64,000 nucleotides of DNA from CAZHFW01 sp964531675 (GTDB lineage Bacteria; Planctomycetota; Phycisphaerae; Phycisphaerales; UBA1924), in NCBI GenBank assembly GCA_964531675.1, contig CAZHFW010000007.1, positions 71,427-135,426 of the forward strand, read 5' to 3'. Positions 25,079-35,876 of the stretch are shown in pieces (within the stretch, counting starts at the first letter, position 1; every line of letters starts with the position of its first letter). Under the pieces are notes generated by a model. That model saw nothing but the letters and a program-made list of their open reading frames with translations, was not told the origin of the DNA and searched no databases. The translations under genes and the position numbers were made by a program.

Positions 25079-26907
25079 GCCGCAGCCCTCCGCGGCGTGG
25101 AAGGCTCGTCTTCCGCCTGCTCGTCGTTGTGCGTGACGCGGAGCACTTCCTCGAGACTCGTCCTGCCATCCAGCGCGAGCTTGACGCCTTCCTCTCGGAG
25201 GGTCAGGCCGCCACCCTTGGTGAACTGGGCGCGAAGCTCGTGCGTCGCTGCACCCCGATGGATCTCGCGGCGGAGCTCGGGCGTCACTTCCATGACTTCG
25301 TAGATGCCCGCACGCCCCTGGAATCCCGAGTCATGGCATCCCCGGCAGCCCGCGCCCTTGCGGAAGGGCCGCCCCGACTCCGACGTAAGCCCCGCGTCGC
25401 TGAGCACCTGCTCGGACGGGTAGTACTTGGTCGCGCACGCCGGACACACGGTGCGCGCCAGCCGCTGGGCGACCACGCCGACGAGCGCGCTGGAAAGCAG
25501 ATAGCTCTCGATCGCCATGTCGAGCAAGCGCGCCACCGCGCCGGGAGCGTCGTTGGTGTGGAGCGTGGCGAGCACCAGGTGTCCCGTCAGAGCCGCCTGC
25601 ACCGCAACGCGTGCGGTGTCCTGATCTCGGATCTCGCCCACCATGATGATGTCCGGGTCCTGACGCAGGATGCTGCGCAGAGCCCTGGGAAACGTCATCC
25701 CGATCTGTTCCTGAACCTGAATCTGGTTGATCAGATCGAGCTGGTACTCGACGGGATCTTCGACGGTCAGGATGTTCACCTCAGGCGACCGGAGCAGGTC
25801 CAGCGCCGAATACAGCGTCGTCGTCTTTCCCGAACCCGTGGGCCCCGTCACGAGCGCGAGGCCGTGCGGCTGTTCGAGGATTCGCTTGAACGTGCCCAGC
25901 GCCTCGGTGCGGAAGCCCAGGTCCTCCATGCGGACCTTCAGGTTGGCCTTGTCGAGGATGCGCACCACGATCTTCTCGCCCAGGAGCGTGGGCATCGAGC
26001 TCACGCGCAGGTCGATCTCGCGTCCTTCCGCGACGATGCGCACGCGGCCCTCCTGCGGGAGGCGCTTCTCCGCGATGTCCATCTTCCCGATCACCTTGAT
26101 GCGAGACACGATCGCCGCGTGCATCCCGGGCGGGGGTTTCATCAGATCGCGCAGCACGCCGTCGATGCGGTAGCGGATCCGCGTCCCGCGCTTGTCGGGC
26201 TCGATGTGAATGTCGCTGGCCCGATCCTTCACCGCGGTCAGGAACGCGACGTTGACCAGGTTGACGATGGGGCTGCCCGCCACCATCTTGTCCAGGTCGG
26301 TGCTCGGCCCGTCGTCCACGCTCTCGCGCTCGACGACCTCGACGTCCGACTCCGAGAGCGACGTCAGGAACGCGTCAACGTCCACCTCGCCGCCCGCGTA
26401 CTTCTTGATGAACTCCTGGATGTTCGCTTCGAGCGCGAGCACCGGGCGGATCTTGCACCCGGTCAGCTCCTTGAGCCGGTCAATCGCCGGCAAGCTCTGA
26501 GGCTCGGCCATCGCGACCGTCAGAACGCCGTGGACCTTGAACAGAGGCAATGCCTTGAGCCTGGTCGCCTCTTCCTCGCCCACGAGCTTGAAGAGCGCCG
26601 GGTCGATCAGGCCGTGCCGCAGCACCACGCCCCGCACGTTGAGGCACTTGGCCAGCGCCCGCACGAGCACCGTGTTGGTGATCACGCCCTGCTCGACCAG
26701 GAGCTCGCCGAGCATCCGCGACTGCCCGCCGCGTCCTGTGTTCTGCTGGCGCAGGGCGGCGTCGAGCTGCTCGCGCGTGATGATGCCCTGTTCGATCAGC
26801 GCCTCGCCGACGCGAAGCTTCTTCCCCGTAACCGCGGGCGCAGCCTCAGCCGCGGGCTTCTGCGGCGCCGGGTCTGGGGTCGGATCTGGATGAGCCTGGC
26901 TCGACAT
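25075..26907 (-). CDS. pilB: Type IV pilus/T2SS assembly ATPase PilB/GspE
   Basis: 610 residues. Hexameric motor ATPase. The Pro/Ala-rich N-terminus is followed by a GspE N-domain pair (about 30-170: LRVGEALIEQGIITREQLDA and LGELLVEQGVI). The ATPase core has Walker A GPTGSGKTT (355-363), the Asp box EDPVEYQ, Walker B DPDIIMVGEIRD (417-428) and the His box LATLHTND (447-454). The zinc-type tetracysteine is intact (Cys488, Cys491, Cys521, Cys524), as in GspE and PilB but not PilT. No retraction ATPase PilT is found here. Confidence 0.95.
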   Translation of the reverse strand: MSSQAHPDPTPDPAPQKPAAEAAPAVTGKKLRVGEALIEQGIITREQLDAALRQQNTGRGGQSRMLGELLVEQGVITNTVLVRALAKCLNVRGVVLRHGLIDPALFKLVGEEEATRLKALPLFKVHGVLTVAMAEPQSLPAIDRLKELTGCKIRPVLALEANIQEFIKKYAGGEVDVDAFLTSLSESDVEVVERESVDDGPSTDLDKMVAGSPIVNLVNVAFLTAVKDRASDIHIEPDKRGTRIRYRIDGVLRDLMKPPPGMHAAIVSRIKVIGKMDIAEKRLPQEGRVRIVAEGREIDLRVSSMPTLLGEKIVVRILDKANLKVRMEDLGFRTEALGTFKRILEQPHGLALVTGPTGSGKTTTLYSALDLLRSPEVNILTVEDPVEYQLDLINQIQVQEQIGMTFPRALRSILRQDPDIIMVGEIRDQDTARVAVQAALTGHLVLATLHTNDAPGAVARLLDMAIESYLLSSALVGVVAQRLARTVCPACATKYYPSEQVLSDAGLTSESGRPFRKGAGCRGCHDSGFQGRAGIYEVMEVTPELRREIHRGAATHELRAQFTKGGGLTLREEGVKLALDGRTSLEEVLRVTHNDEQAEDEPSTPRRAAA

Positions 26908-26928
26908 CGTGCTGTGCTCAATGTGGCG

Positions 26929-27264
26929 TTACAGGAAGCTCCTGACCGCGGTGTTCACGTCCTGAAAGTGCTCGAACTGATCCAGGAGCTCGGTCAGCTC
27001 CAGGACCTCCCGGAGCGTCTCGCCAGCGCCGGAGAGCTTGAGGGCCGAGCCCGACTGGTGAAGCTCACGCGTGAGCTCCGCGAGCACCTCGAGCCCCCGG
27101 CTGTCCGCGTACTGGATGGCCGTCGCATCGATCACAAAACGCCCGAGGCTGCGCACGAGCGTGAGCTCGACCGCGGTCTTGAACTGCTCGGCGTCTGCTG
27201 CGACCAAGGGCCCGATGGGCTTGATCACCGTGACCGCGCCTTGTCTTTGTTCCTGGATGTCCAT
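26929..27264 (-). CDS. STAS-domain protein
   Basis: 111 residues, a stand-alone STAS domain of the anti-sigma-factor-antagonist type. The expected phosphorylation-loop region reads VIDATAIQYADSRGLEVLAE; the classical Ser comes in DSxGL, here DSRGL, so a phosphorylatable Ser is present. It lies 30 bases downstream of a sensor kinase gene and 21 bases before pilB on the same strand, so it is likely co-transcribed with both. PP2C phosphatases such as the one at 11139-12863 typically act on STAS proteins; that link is speculation here. Confidence 0.85.
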   Translation of the reverse strand: MDIQEQRQGAVTVIKPIGPLVAADAEQFKTAVELTLVRSLGRFVIDATAIQYADSRGLEVLAELTRELHQSGSALKLSGAGETLREVLELTELLDQFEHFQDVNTAVRSFL

Positions 27265-27294
27265 GTCGAAGCTCCTTTCCGGATCGCACGCGCC

Positions 27295-29187
27295 TCACGC
27301 CGCCAGCGGCAGCGACAGCGTGAACGTGCTCCCCTTGTCAAGCTCCGACCGCAGGGAGATGTCCCCGCCGTGCATCCGCGCCACATCGCGCGCCAGCGCC
27401 AGTCCGAGCCCCGAGCCCGTGATGCTCCCGATACGCCGGTCCTTGGCCCGGTAGAACTTCTCGAAGATCAGCTCGTGCTCCTCGGGCTTGATCCCGATGC
27501 CGTTGTCTTCCACGTCGACGGTCACCTGCGCGTTGTCCGCGGTCACCTTCACGTTCACCGCGCCGCCCTGCGGCGTGTACTTCAGGCTGTTGCCGATCAG
27601 GTTGTGCAGCGCCAGCGCAAGCTTGTCGCGATCCGCCTTGAACACCGGATACTTGGGAGGAAGCGAGAACGTCAGCGCGATCTCCTTGTCCTCCGCCTGG
27701 GCCTTGTAGTCCTCCTCGAGCTGCTTGAAGAGGTCCTCGAGCTTCACGTCGTCCTTATGGAGCTTGAGGGAGCCCGCCTCAATCTCCGCGACCGAGAGCA
27801 TGTCGCCCACGATCCGCTCGAGCCGGAGCGTCTCCTGGTTGATCACGTTGAGGGCGCGAGCCCGGTTCTCGGGGGTCATCTCCTGCTCGTCGCCGTCGAT
27901 GAGCGTCTCCAGGTAGAGCCTCATGTTGGTCAGAGGCGTGCGCAGCTCGTGCGTCGCCTGCGCCACGAACGCGTTGCGGGCCTCGTCGGCGACGCGCTGC
28001 TGGGTCACGTCCTCGATCAGCACCATCGCGCTGGCCGTGTCGTCGCGCCGCACGGGCCGCACGCTGAAGCGCAGCACGCCGCCGCTGCCGGCGCGACCAT
28101 CATCCTGGCTCTTGACCTCCACGGACACGCGCTGCTTGATGATCCCCTTGACCACGCCCCGCACCGCTTCGAGCACCTGCGGGCTGCTGAATACGCCCGT
28201 CGCGTCCGCGTTGCCGAGCTGTTCCTTCTTGGCCCGCAGGAGCACCGCCGCCGCGCCGTTGCTGTACCGGACCTTCAGGGACGAGTCGACCAGCAGCATG
28301 CCCTGCCAGAGGGCGTCGCAAGCCCCGGAAAGATCGGCCTCGCGGCGCGGGCCCTGGGTCATGCGCTCGGTCACACGCCGTGCGCTGGCCGCTTCACGCA
28401 GGCGTTCGCGATCGGTGATGAGCGTGTTCCACGCCCGGGCCTCGGGCCCGAGCTCGCCGTTGACCGCGAGCATCGACGCGGGCACGCCTTCTTCCGACGA
28501 GGCGAGCAGCGCATCGCGCACAAAGCCGATCGCCCCCAGGCGCCGCCGCATCCCGCGGTACACGCCCAGCAGCATGAACATGCCCGTGCCGCAGCTGGCC
28601 GCGATCCCCGCCTGTGCGGTCCAGTCGGTCCAGTTGGGCAGATGCACCGGCATCACCGTCTCGAGAATGGCGCGACCCTTGCCGGTCACGGTCAGTTCAA
28701 TCCCCGCGGTCACATTCTGGTCGGACATCGTCAGCGCCCGGGCCACCGGGCCGTCCGCGGTCGCGCTGGGCCACTTGTCCGGGATCGGGCGGAGCTTCTT
28801 CACATCCGCGTACGCGTCCGCAATGACCTCGCCATCAGGCAAGAGCACCCGGCACACGCTGAGCTGATCCCGCACCGCGCTCTCGGTGATGAGCACCCGC
28901 GCGCCCGCCAGATCGCCCGAGGCCAGATGAGCCTCAAGACCGCGCGACAAAAGCTCCGCCACGGACCGGGCCCGCTCGAACGACTGCGTCGCCACGCTCT
29001 GGCGATACGTGCGCGCCGTCCACCACGCGCTCCCGCCCGCCGCGACCAGCAGAATCCCCACGAACGCAAGGCCCGCAGTCGCCAGCAGCGCTTCGCCACC
29101 GGCCGCACGCATCAGCCACGCCGGTTTGCCCGCGCGCGCTGCTGCACCAGGTCCCGCCAATGTCTGCTCGTGATCGCTTGTGCCCAA
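27295..29187 (-). CDS. Membrane sensor histidine kinase
   Basis: 630 residues. Two membrane helices (about 33-56 and 205-226) flank a periplasmic sensing domain. A PAS-like domain follows (LLVDSSLKVRYSNGAAAVLL), then HisKA with the phospho-acceptor in ATHELRTPLTNM, and a HATPase with N box LHNLIGNSLKYT, EDNGIGIKP and GSGLGLALARDV. The layout resembles PhoR/WalK. The start is a TTG with GGAGG upstream. No response regulator is in the window. Its position at the head of the pilus genes, followed by STAS, suggests that it regulates them. Confidence 0.88.
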   Translation of the reverse strand: MGTSDHEQTLAGPGAAARAGKPAWLMRAAGGEALLATAGLAFVGILLVAAGGSAWWTARTYRQSVATQSFERARSVAELLSRGLEAHLASGDLAGARVLITESAVRDQLSVCRVLLPDGEVIADAYADVKKLRPIPDKWPSATADGPVARALTMSDQNVTAGIELTVTGKGRAILETVMPVHLPNWTDWTAQAGIAASCGTGMFMLLGVYRGMRRRLGAIGFVRDALLASSEEGVPASMLAVNGELGPEARAWNTLITDRERLREAASARRVTERMTQGPRREADLSGACDALWQGMLLVDSSLKVRYSNGAAAVLLRAKKEQLGNADATGVFSSPQVLEAVRGVVKGIIKQRVSVEVKSQDDGRAGSGGVLRFSVRPVRRDDTASAMVLIEDVTQQRVADEARNAFVAQATHELRTPLTNMRLYLETLIDGDEQEMTPENRARALNVINQETLRLERIVGDMLSVAEIEAGSLKLHKDDVKLEDLFKQLEEDYKAQAEDKEIALTFSLPPKYPVFKADRDKLALALHNLIGNSLKYTPQGGAVNVKVTADNAQVTVDVEDNGIGIKPEEHELIFEKFYRAKDRRIGSITGSGLGLALARDVARMHGGDISLRSELDKGSTFTLSLPLAA

Positions 29188-29322
29188 GGGGACGCCTCCG
29201 GTCTGCGGTTCTCCGCATCGGATATCGGTCGGTCCCCGCCTCGGGTGAAGCTCCCCCCGCCCGGCTTTGCCCCGGGATCACACTTCTTCTCGGCCCGCCC
29301 TGTTCTCGGACCACCGGATCGC

Positions 29323-30816
29323 TCAGGACAGCTCCTGGCTGATCCGGGTCGCCAGTCCAGCTCCGCTCTGGAGCGCTCCCTCCATGTAACCGCAGAAGCC
29401 ATAGCTCAGGTGCTCGCCGCAGAACCGCACCGCGCCAAAGCCCCGGTCGATCGCTTCGCCGCTCCGGCTGATCTGCCCGGGCTCAGGGAACGAATAACCC
29501 CCGAACGTCCACGACTCGCCAGGCCAGCCCACGAACCGCGAAGTCAGGAACGCACCTTGCAGCCCAGGCTGGAGCTGCTCGAGTTCCGCGTTCAACTCGG
29601 TCACGCGCTCCGCCGGGCTGCGCTCCACCACGCGTCCAGCCGCGGGCCCTCCCGAGAAGCCGGTCAGCACCGTCCGATCCACCTCCGCCTCTTCGGGCTT
29701 GGCCTGCCCCGCGGTGGCTTCCCACGTCGCGCTGATGTCCCCATCACCCAGCGCGTATTGCGATCGCTTCCCCGACTCCCACACCCGCTCGCGCAGGACC
29801 GCGAGGTACTTGGTCGCCTTCCCCATCGTCATGTTGAACTCGGGCGGCAGAAGCTCAGGCTCCCACGTCAAACGCCGCCACATCGTCGGAGGGGTCGCGA
29901 CCACCACCATCTCACACTCGTGTGCCGTTCCATCCTGACGGCGCACCACGCACCCGCTCTGGTTCCGCGTGATCGCCACCACCGGCGCCCGCAGCACCAC
30001 GCGATCCCGACCGATCGCCGCGGCGAACCGCTCCGCAAGCTGTGAAGCGCCGTCCTTGCATCGGAACGCCTCGGAGTCCGTCCAGTACTTCTCCATCCCC
30101 CCGGCGCGGATGATCGCCAGCATCGCCAGCAGACTGGCCTGCTCCAGCGCCACACCATTGAGCGCCTCGAGGTCCGCACGCAGCGCCGCAGCGGTCAGGT
30201 CATCCACCCCCGCCTCGGCGAGCCATGCCCCCAGGCTCGTCATGTCCAGGCTCACCGCGCCCTCGGTCTTCCAGGGCTTTTCGGAGTTCACGTTCCCAGC
30301 TCGGGCCGTGAGTGCGCTCAGCGCCTCGTGCATCTTTCCCCAGACGCGCCGGGCGTCGTCTGCATCGAGGGTCTTGCCTTTGAGCCGCAAGGTCTGGCCG
30401 AGCTGCCGGTCATCGGGCGCGTCCAGAAATCCGAGCCCGAAGTATCCCGCGTACTTGGCCCAGAGCGGATGGTTGCTCCCGATCAGTTCGCCGCCCGCCT
30501 CCACCGTCTTCCCCGGCGCCAGATCGCGGAAGGTGTGCACGCGCCCTCCGACCCGCGCGCGTGCTTCGAGCACCACCACGTCATGCCCCGCAGCCTGCAA
30601 CTCAAATGCGCACGCAAGCCCCGCGAGCCCCGCGCCGACCACGACCACACGGCCTTTCCCCGCCGAAGGCGTCGCCCAGGATCGTTCCGAAAGCAACACC
30701 CCAGCGGACGCCGCCAGCGTCAGCTTCAACGCCTCCCGGCGTGAACGCAGAATGTCGGGCGTCGAAAGATGCGCCTGAACGCCAAACCGACGGCTCAGCA
30801 GACGGTACAGCAGCAT
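29323..30816 (-). CDS. Flavin amine oxidase with Tat-like leader (copy 1)
   Basis: 497 residues. The FAD-binding Rossmann motif is at 56-72 (VVVVGAGLAGLACAF), followed by LEARARVGGRVHTF, and the C-terminal FAD loop reads VRFCGEHLSYGFCGYMEGAL. A twin-arginine-like signal SRREALKLTLAASAGVLL lies at 25-42, so export in a folded, flavin-loaded state is likely. The substrate is unknown (monoamine, polyamine or amino acid). The ATG at 30816 was chosen because TACGCT lies 6 bases upstream; the longer frame was rejected. It is a diverged duplicate of the gene immediately upstream. Confidence 0.87.
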   Translation of the reverse strand: MLLYRLLSRRFGVQAHLSTPDILRSRREALKLTLAASAGVLLSERSWATPSAGKGRVVVVGAGLAGLACAFELQAAGHDVVVLEARARVGGRVHTFRDLAPGKTVEAGGELIGSNHPLWAKYAGYFGLGFLDAPDDRQLGQTLRLKGKTLDADDARRVWGKMHEALSALTARAGNVNSEKPWKTEGAVSLDMTSLGAWLAEAGVDDLTAAALRADLEALNGVALEQASLLAMLAIIRAGGMEKYWTDSEAFRCKDGASQLAERFAAAIGRDRVVLRAPVVAITRNQSGCVVRRQDGTAHECEMVVVATPPTMWRRLTWEPELLPPEFNMTMGKATKYLAVLRERVWESGKRSQYALGDGDISATWEATAGQAKPEEAEVDRTVLTGFSGGPAAGRVVERSPAERVTELNAELEQLQPGLQGAFLTSRFVGWPGESWTFGGYSFPEPGQISRSGEAIDRGFGAVRFCGEHLSYGFCGYMEGALQSGAGLATRISQELS

Positions 30817-30822
30817 CCCTAC

Positions 30823-30828
30823 AGCGTA
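30823..30828 (-). promoter_or_regulatory. -10-like TACGCT of amine oxidase copy 1
   Basis: TACGCT on the minus strand ends 6 bases before the ATG at 30816, only 14 bases after the stop of the upstream paralogue, so the second gene has its own promoter despite the tight spacing. Confidence 0.45.
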
Positions 30829-30841
30829 GCGTCGGGCGTGC

Positions 30842-32332
30842 TCAGCGCTTCGCGCCGTCGCGGGCCGCGATCCGCCCCGCCACGCCGATGCCGCTCTGCA
30901 GGCCGCCTTCCATGTACCCCACGAACGCGTAGCACGTGTGCTCGCCCGCAAAGTGCAGGTTGCCGAATCCCTTGCGCAGCATCGGCCCGATGGTCGTCAC
31001 CTGACCCGGAGCCGGGAAGGAGTACCCCGCGCCGGCCCACGGATCCGCCGGCCAGTCCATGAACCGCGACGCGATGAAGTTCGCCTTGAAGCCGGGCTTG
31101 AGCTCTTCGAGCTTGGCGCCCAGCGCCGCGTCCCGGGTCGCGGCGTCGTGCGCCCGCGCCTTCTCCGCCGCCGGCCCGCCCGCGAACGCGGTCAAACCAA
31201 CTCCGCCCTCATCTCCCTGGGCGTCGGTGCTCTCCCAGACCCACGAGAGCTCGTCATCCGAGAGCGCCCACTGCGAGTTCTTCTTCTCGTGCCAGAAGCG
31301 AGACTTCACGCTCGTCAGATACTTGATGTTCACGCCCATCTGCGGCATGAACGACGGGAACCCGGGCTTGAACTCGATCTTGTTCCACACCGATGGCGGC
31401 ACCGCCAGCACCACGTCATCGCACTCAATCGTCCGCCCATCGGCGCACGTCACCACCGCGACGGACTTGCTCGTGTCGATCTTCGTCACCGGGAGCTTGA
31501 GCACCACCCGATCCTTCCCGATCGCCTCCGCGAGCTTGCTGGCCAGCTGCTGATTCCCGCCCTTGCAGCGGTACACCTCGGAGTCCGTCCAGTACTTCTC
31601 GACCCCGCCGCCCTTCACCGCCGCCAGCATGCCCAGCAGGCTCGCCTTGTCGTCATCAACGCCATTGTCGCCGCCGATCTGCGCGGAGATCGCGAGCCTG
31701 GTCGCCTCCCGCATCTCCACAGTCTTGAAGAAGTCGCTGATGGAACGTGCGTCCAGCGACTTGGCGTCCGTCGAGGCCCAGGGCTGATCCGCGTCCACGT
31801 TCTTGGCCAGCTCATTGAGCTTGGACATCATGTCCTTGGCCTCTTCCCACGTCTGATTGGCCGACTCTTCGTCGAGCAGCACGCCCCCGACCTTGATTGG
31901 GGAGAACAGCTCTTCTTCCTCGGAGACGTCGATGAACTCCAGGCCGTACTTGGAGGCGTAGTTCACCCACGCCGGGTGATTCGAGCCGATCAGCTCAGCG
32001 CCGCCCTCGACGTTCTTGCCCGCGATGAAGTCGGAGAACGAGAGCACGCGCCCGCCCAGGCGTCCACGCGCCTCGACGACCGTCACGTCGTAGCCGAGCG
32101 CCGAAAGCTCGTGCGCCGCCGCCAGACCTGCAAAGCCCGCGCCCACCACGACCACGCGCTTGCCAGCACGCCGCGCGGGCATCGCCAGCGCCTCAGGACC
32201 GGAGAGCAGGAGCCCCGCCGACGCCGCGAGGGTCGCCTTCAGCGCGAGGCGGCGCGATTCGAACATCTCGGCCTGCGAATAGCGCGAAAGCGGGCCGTAC
32301 TTGCGGTTGAGCATCAGAAAGAGCCTGGACAT
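30842..32332 (-). CDS. Flavin amine oxidase with Tat-like leader (copy 2)
   Basis: 496 residues, paralogous to the next gene along most of its length (shared phrases GGAELIGSNHPAW/GGELIGSNHPLW and KYWTDSEVYRCKGG/KYWTDSEAFRCKDG). It has SRRLALKATLAASAGLLL as a Tat-like leader (26-43), the dinucleotide motif VVVVGAGFAGLAAA (60-73) and a C-terminal LHFAGEHTCYAFVGYMEGGL. GGAGG lies 5 bases before the ATG. The conserved GEH and tail indicate a functional FAD site in both copies. Upstream on the same strand is a secreted protein of unknown function. Confidence 0.88.
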   Translation of the reverse strand: MSRLFLMLNRKYGPLSRYSQAEMFESRRLALKATLAASAGLLLSGPEALAMPARRAGKRVVVVGAGFAGLAAAHELSALGYDVTVVEARGRLGGRVLSFSDFIAGKNVEGGAELIGSNHPAWVNYASKYGLEFIDVSEEEELFSPIKVGGVLLDEESANQTWEEAKDMMSKLNELAKNVDADQPWASTDAKSLDARSISDFFKTVEMREATRLAISAQIGGDNGVDDDKASLLGMLAAVKGGGVEKYWTDSEVYRCKGGNQQLASKLAEAIGKDRVVLKLPVTKIDTSKSVAVVTCADGRTIECDDVVLAVPPSVWNKIEFKPGFPSFMPQMGVNIKYLTSVKSRFWHEKKNSQWALSDDELSWVWESTDAQGDEGGVGLTAFAGGPAAEKARAHDAATRDAALGAKLEELKPGFKANFIASRFMDWPADPWAGAGYSFPAPGQVTTIGPMLRKGFGNLHFAGEHTCYAFVGYMEGGLQSGIGVAGRIAARDGAKR

Positions 32333-32373
32333 GCGTCCTCCAAGCGTTCAAGGCGTGCGTGCGTCACTCTGCA

Positions 32374-32405
32374 AAGACCCGCGCGGGGGGTTGGCCCCGC
32401 GCGGG
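32374..32405 (-). terminator. Strong hairpin behind secreted-protein gene
   Basis: An 11-base perfect GC stem (32378-32388 with 32395-32405) lies between the secreted-protein stop and the amine oxidase start. On the minus strand it is followed only by TCTTTGC, so termination is probably partial. Confidence 0.45.
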
Positions 32406-32436
32406 TGGTGTGGTCATTCCACTTCGACCGGGACGA

Positions 32437-33621
32437 TCACTCGTCGTTGGTCGGGCCCGTCGCCAGCAGCCAGAGCTTGAAGAAGTTCATGGCCTGCTGC
32501 TTGGTCAGCTTGTTCGCGTTCAGGTTGTACGTGACCTTGCTCGAGGAAGGCGTCTTGCCATCGGAGCCGAAGCTGTCCACGTAGGCGATCTTGCCCGTGA
32601 GCGCGGGAACCGAGTCGTCGACCGCGAAGAACGCGTCTTCCGCGGACATCTTCTCGAACGCCGCCGCCTCGGTCGAGCCGGTCTTGTTCTTCTCTTCGTT
32701 GAAGCGAAGGTTGAACTCGTACGTGCCGCGCCCGTTGGTGGCCCGGTCTGGATCCTCGACCCACTTGATCGAGCCCGTCAGCACGTCCTCGACTTCCTTG
32801 CCGTCCAGGGTGTACTTGAAGCGGATCCCGTCGGTGTACCAGTTGCCCGTGTCGTAGTCATAATCCAGGCGTCCCGAGACCACGCAGCTCGGATAGTTCT
32901 CCGCCGGGCCCTTGGCCAGCACGATGTTCTCGAAGCGCATCGGGTCGGTGGCCTTCACGCTGATCGTGTAGGTCTTGTCGCCCACGACGCGCTTGAACGT
33001 GTACGCCGCCAGGGATTCCTTCTTCTCCGCCTTGCCCACGAGCTTGCCGCGGAAGTTGTCCGTGAAGCCCGCCTGCTTGCCCACCGTGTCCACCGCCATG
33101 CGCAGCGGGCGCTCGGAGCTCTTCCCGCCCGCCAGATCGAACGCGCCGGACGCGGTGTCGATCGGCACCAGGCCGACCCACTTGCCCACCGCCTTCTTCT
33201 GCTTCGGGTCCTTGGGGTTCAGCACCGACATGGTGATGTCAAAGCCGAGCTGCGCGTCCTGCTTGCGCCGCCCGAGGTTCTTGGTGTAGAGGTTGGGCTG
33301 ACGCGTGATCGAGCCCGCGAACTCCGTGGTCTTGGCCACGTTGAACTGGAACTTGTACGTGTCCTTGGCGCCGATCGCGGCCGAACCTTCCTTCAGATCG
33401 CCCGACCGGTCCAGGTTCGTGCGCGTCGCAAAGTCGATCTCCATCGACCCCGTGATGAAGTTCTGCTCGGTGAACTGCTCGGGCTGCGCCTGGGCGGCAC
33501 CCGCCAGCGCCAACCCCGACGCCAAACCGGCGCCCGCCGCCACCGCCGGAGCGGTCAACCCCGAAAGCGAGAGCACCGCCGCCGTCGAAAGACCAAGCCA
33601 GGAGCGTGAACGCTGATTCAT
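32437..33621 (-). CDS. Secreted protein of unknown function
   Basis: 394 residues from the ATG at 33621, which follows GGGAGG. A long signal peptide or double hydrophobic stretch ends near AAQAQ (about 45). The mature part is Lys/Asp-rich and beta-patterned (GSMEIDFATRTNLDRSG, TYKFQFNVAKTTEFAGSITR, GRLDYDYDTGNWYTDGIRFK) and ends with a predicted helix (MNFFKLWLLATGP). There is no dockerin tail and no PEP-CTERM tail. I recognise no family. It is followed by the two amine oxidases on the same strand and may be functionally linked to them. Confidence 0.75.
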   Translation of the reverse strand: MNQRSRSWLGLSTAAVLSLSGLTAPAVAAGAGLASGLALAGAAQAQPEQFTEQNFITGSMEIDFATRTNLDRSGDLKEGSAAIGAKDTYKFQFNVAKTTEFAGSITRQPNLYTKNLGRRKQDAQLGFDITMSVLNPKDPKQKKAVGKWVGLVPIDTASGAFDLAGGKSSERPLRMAVDTVGKQAGFTDNFRGKLVGKAEKKESLAAYTFKRVVGDKTYTISVKATDPMRFENIVLAKGPAENYPSCVVSGRLDYDYDTGNWYTDGIRFKYTLDGKEVEDVLTGSIKWVEDPDRATNGRGTYEFNLRFNEEKNKTGSTEAAAFEKMSAEDAFFAVDDSVPALTGKIAYVDSFGSDGKTPSSSKVTYNLNANKLTKQQAMNFFKLWLLATGPTNDE

Positions 33622-33780
33622 CGCAAAACCTCCCTCAATGCCGGGCAAAACCGCCCGAACTTGCGTGAGCATATCGGTGAAACCACCGGCATGCGCCCCA
33701 ATCATTCGGCATCCGGTCCCCCGGTTTCATGCCTCCACGACCTCTCCGTGCGCTCCAAATCCCGACGCCAGAAAGGTTTC

Positions 33781-33786
33781 TATCCT
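33781..33786 (+). promoter_or_regulatory. -10-like TATCCT upstream of ABC-F gene
   Basis: TATCCT, preceded by TTTC, lies 57 bases before the ABC-F start and would give a transcript with a leader of about 50 bases. It is weaker evidence than for the leaderless genes. Confidence 0.3.
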
Positions 33787-33843
33787 TCCGGCCGTCCGCT
33801 TCCTCCCCCCCATCACAAGGTCTTTGCGATCTCCTTATCCGAA

Positions 33844-35850
<2,007 letters not shown>

Positions 35851-35864
35851 GCCGAGCTTTCCCA

Positions 35865-35870
35865 TAGACT
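35865..35870 (+). promoter_or_regulatory. -10-like TAGACT of cardiolipin synthase gene, leaderless spacing
   Basis: TAGACT ends 6 bases before the GTG at 35877, immediately after the ABC-F stop codon. Confidence 0.5.
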
Positions 35871-35876
35871 GAGTCG

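Noticed and set aside
25129..30045. A 1638-codon open frame on the plus strand
   Set aside because: It runs antisense to pilB, STAS, the histidine kinase and an amine oxidase, all with clear family motifs. Its translation is Arg/His/Pro-rich with no recognisable domain. High GC removes stop codons from the opposite frame.
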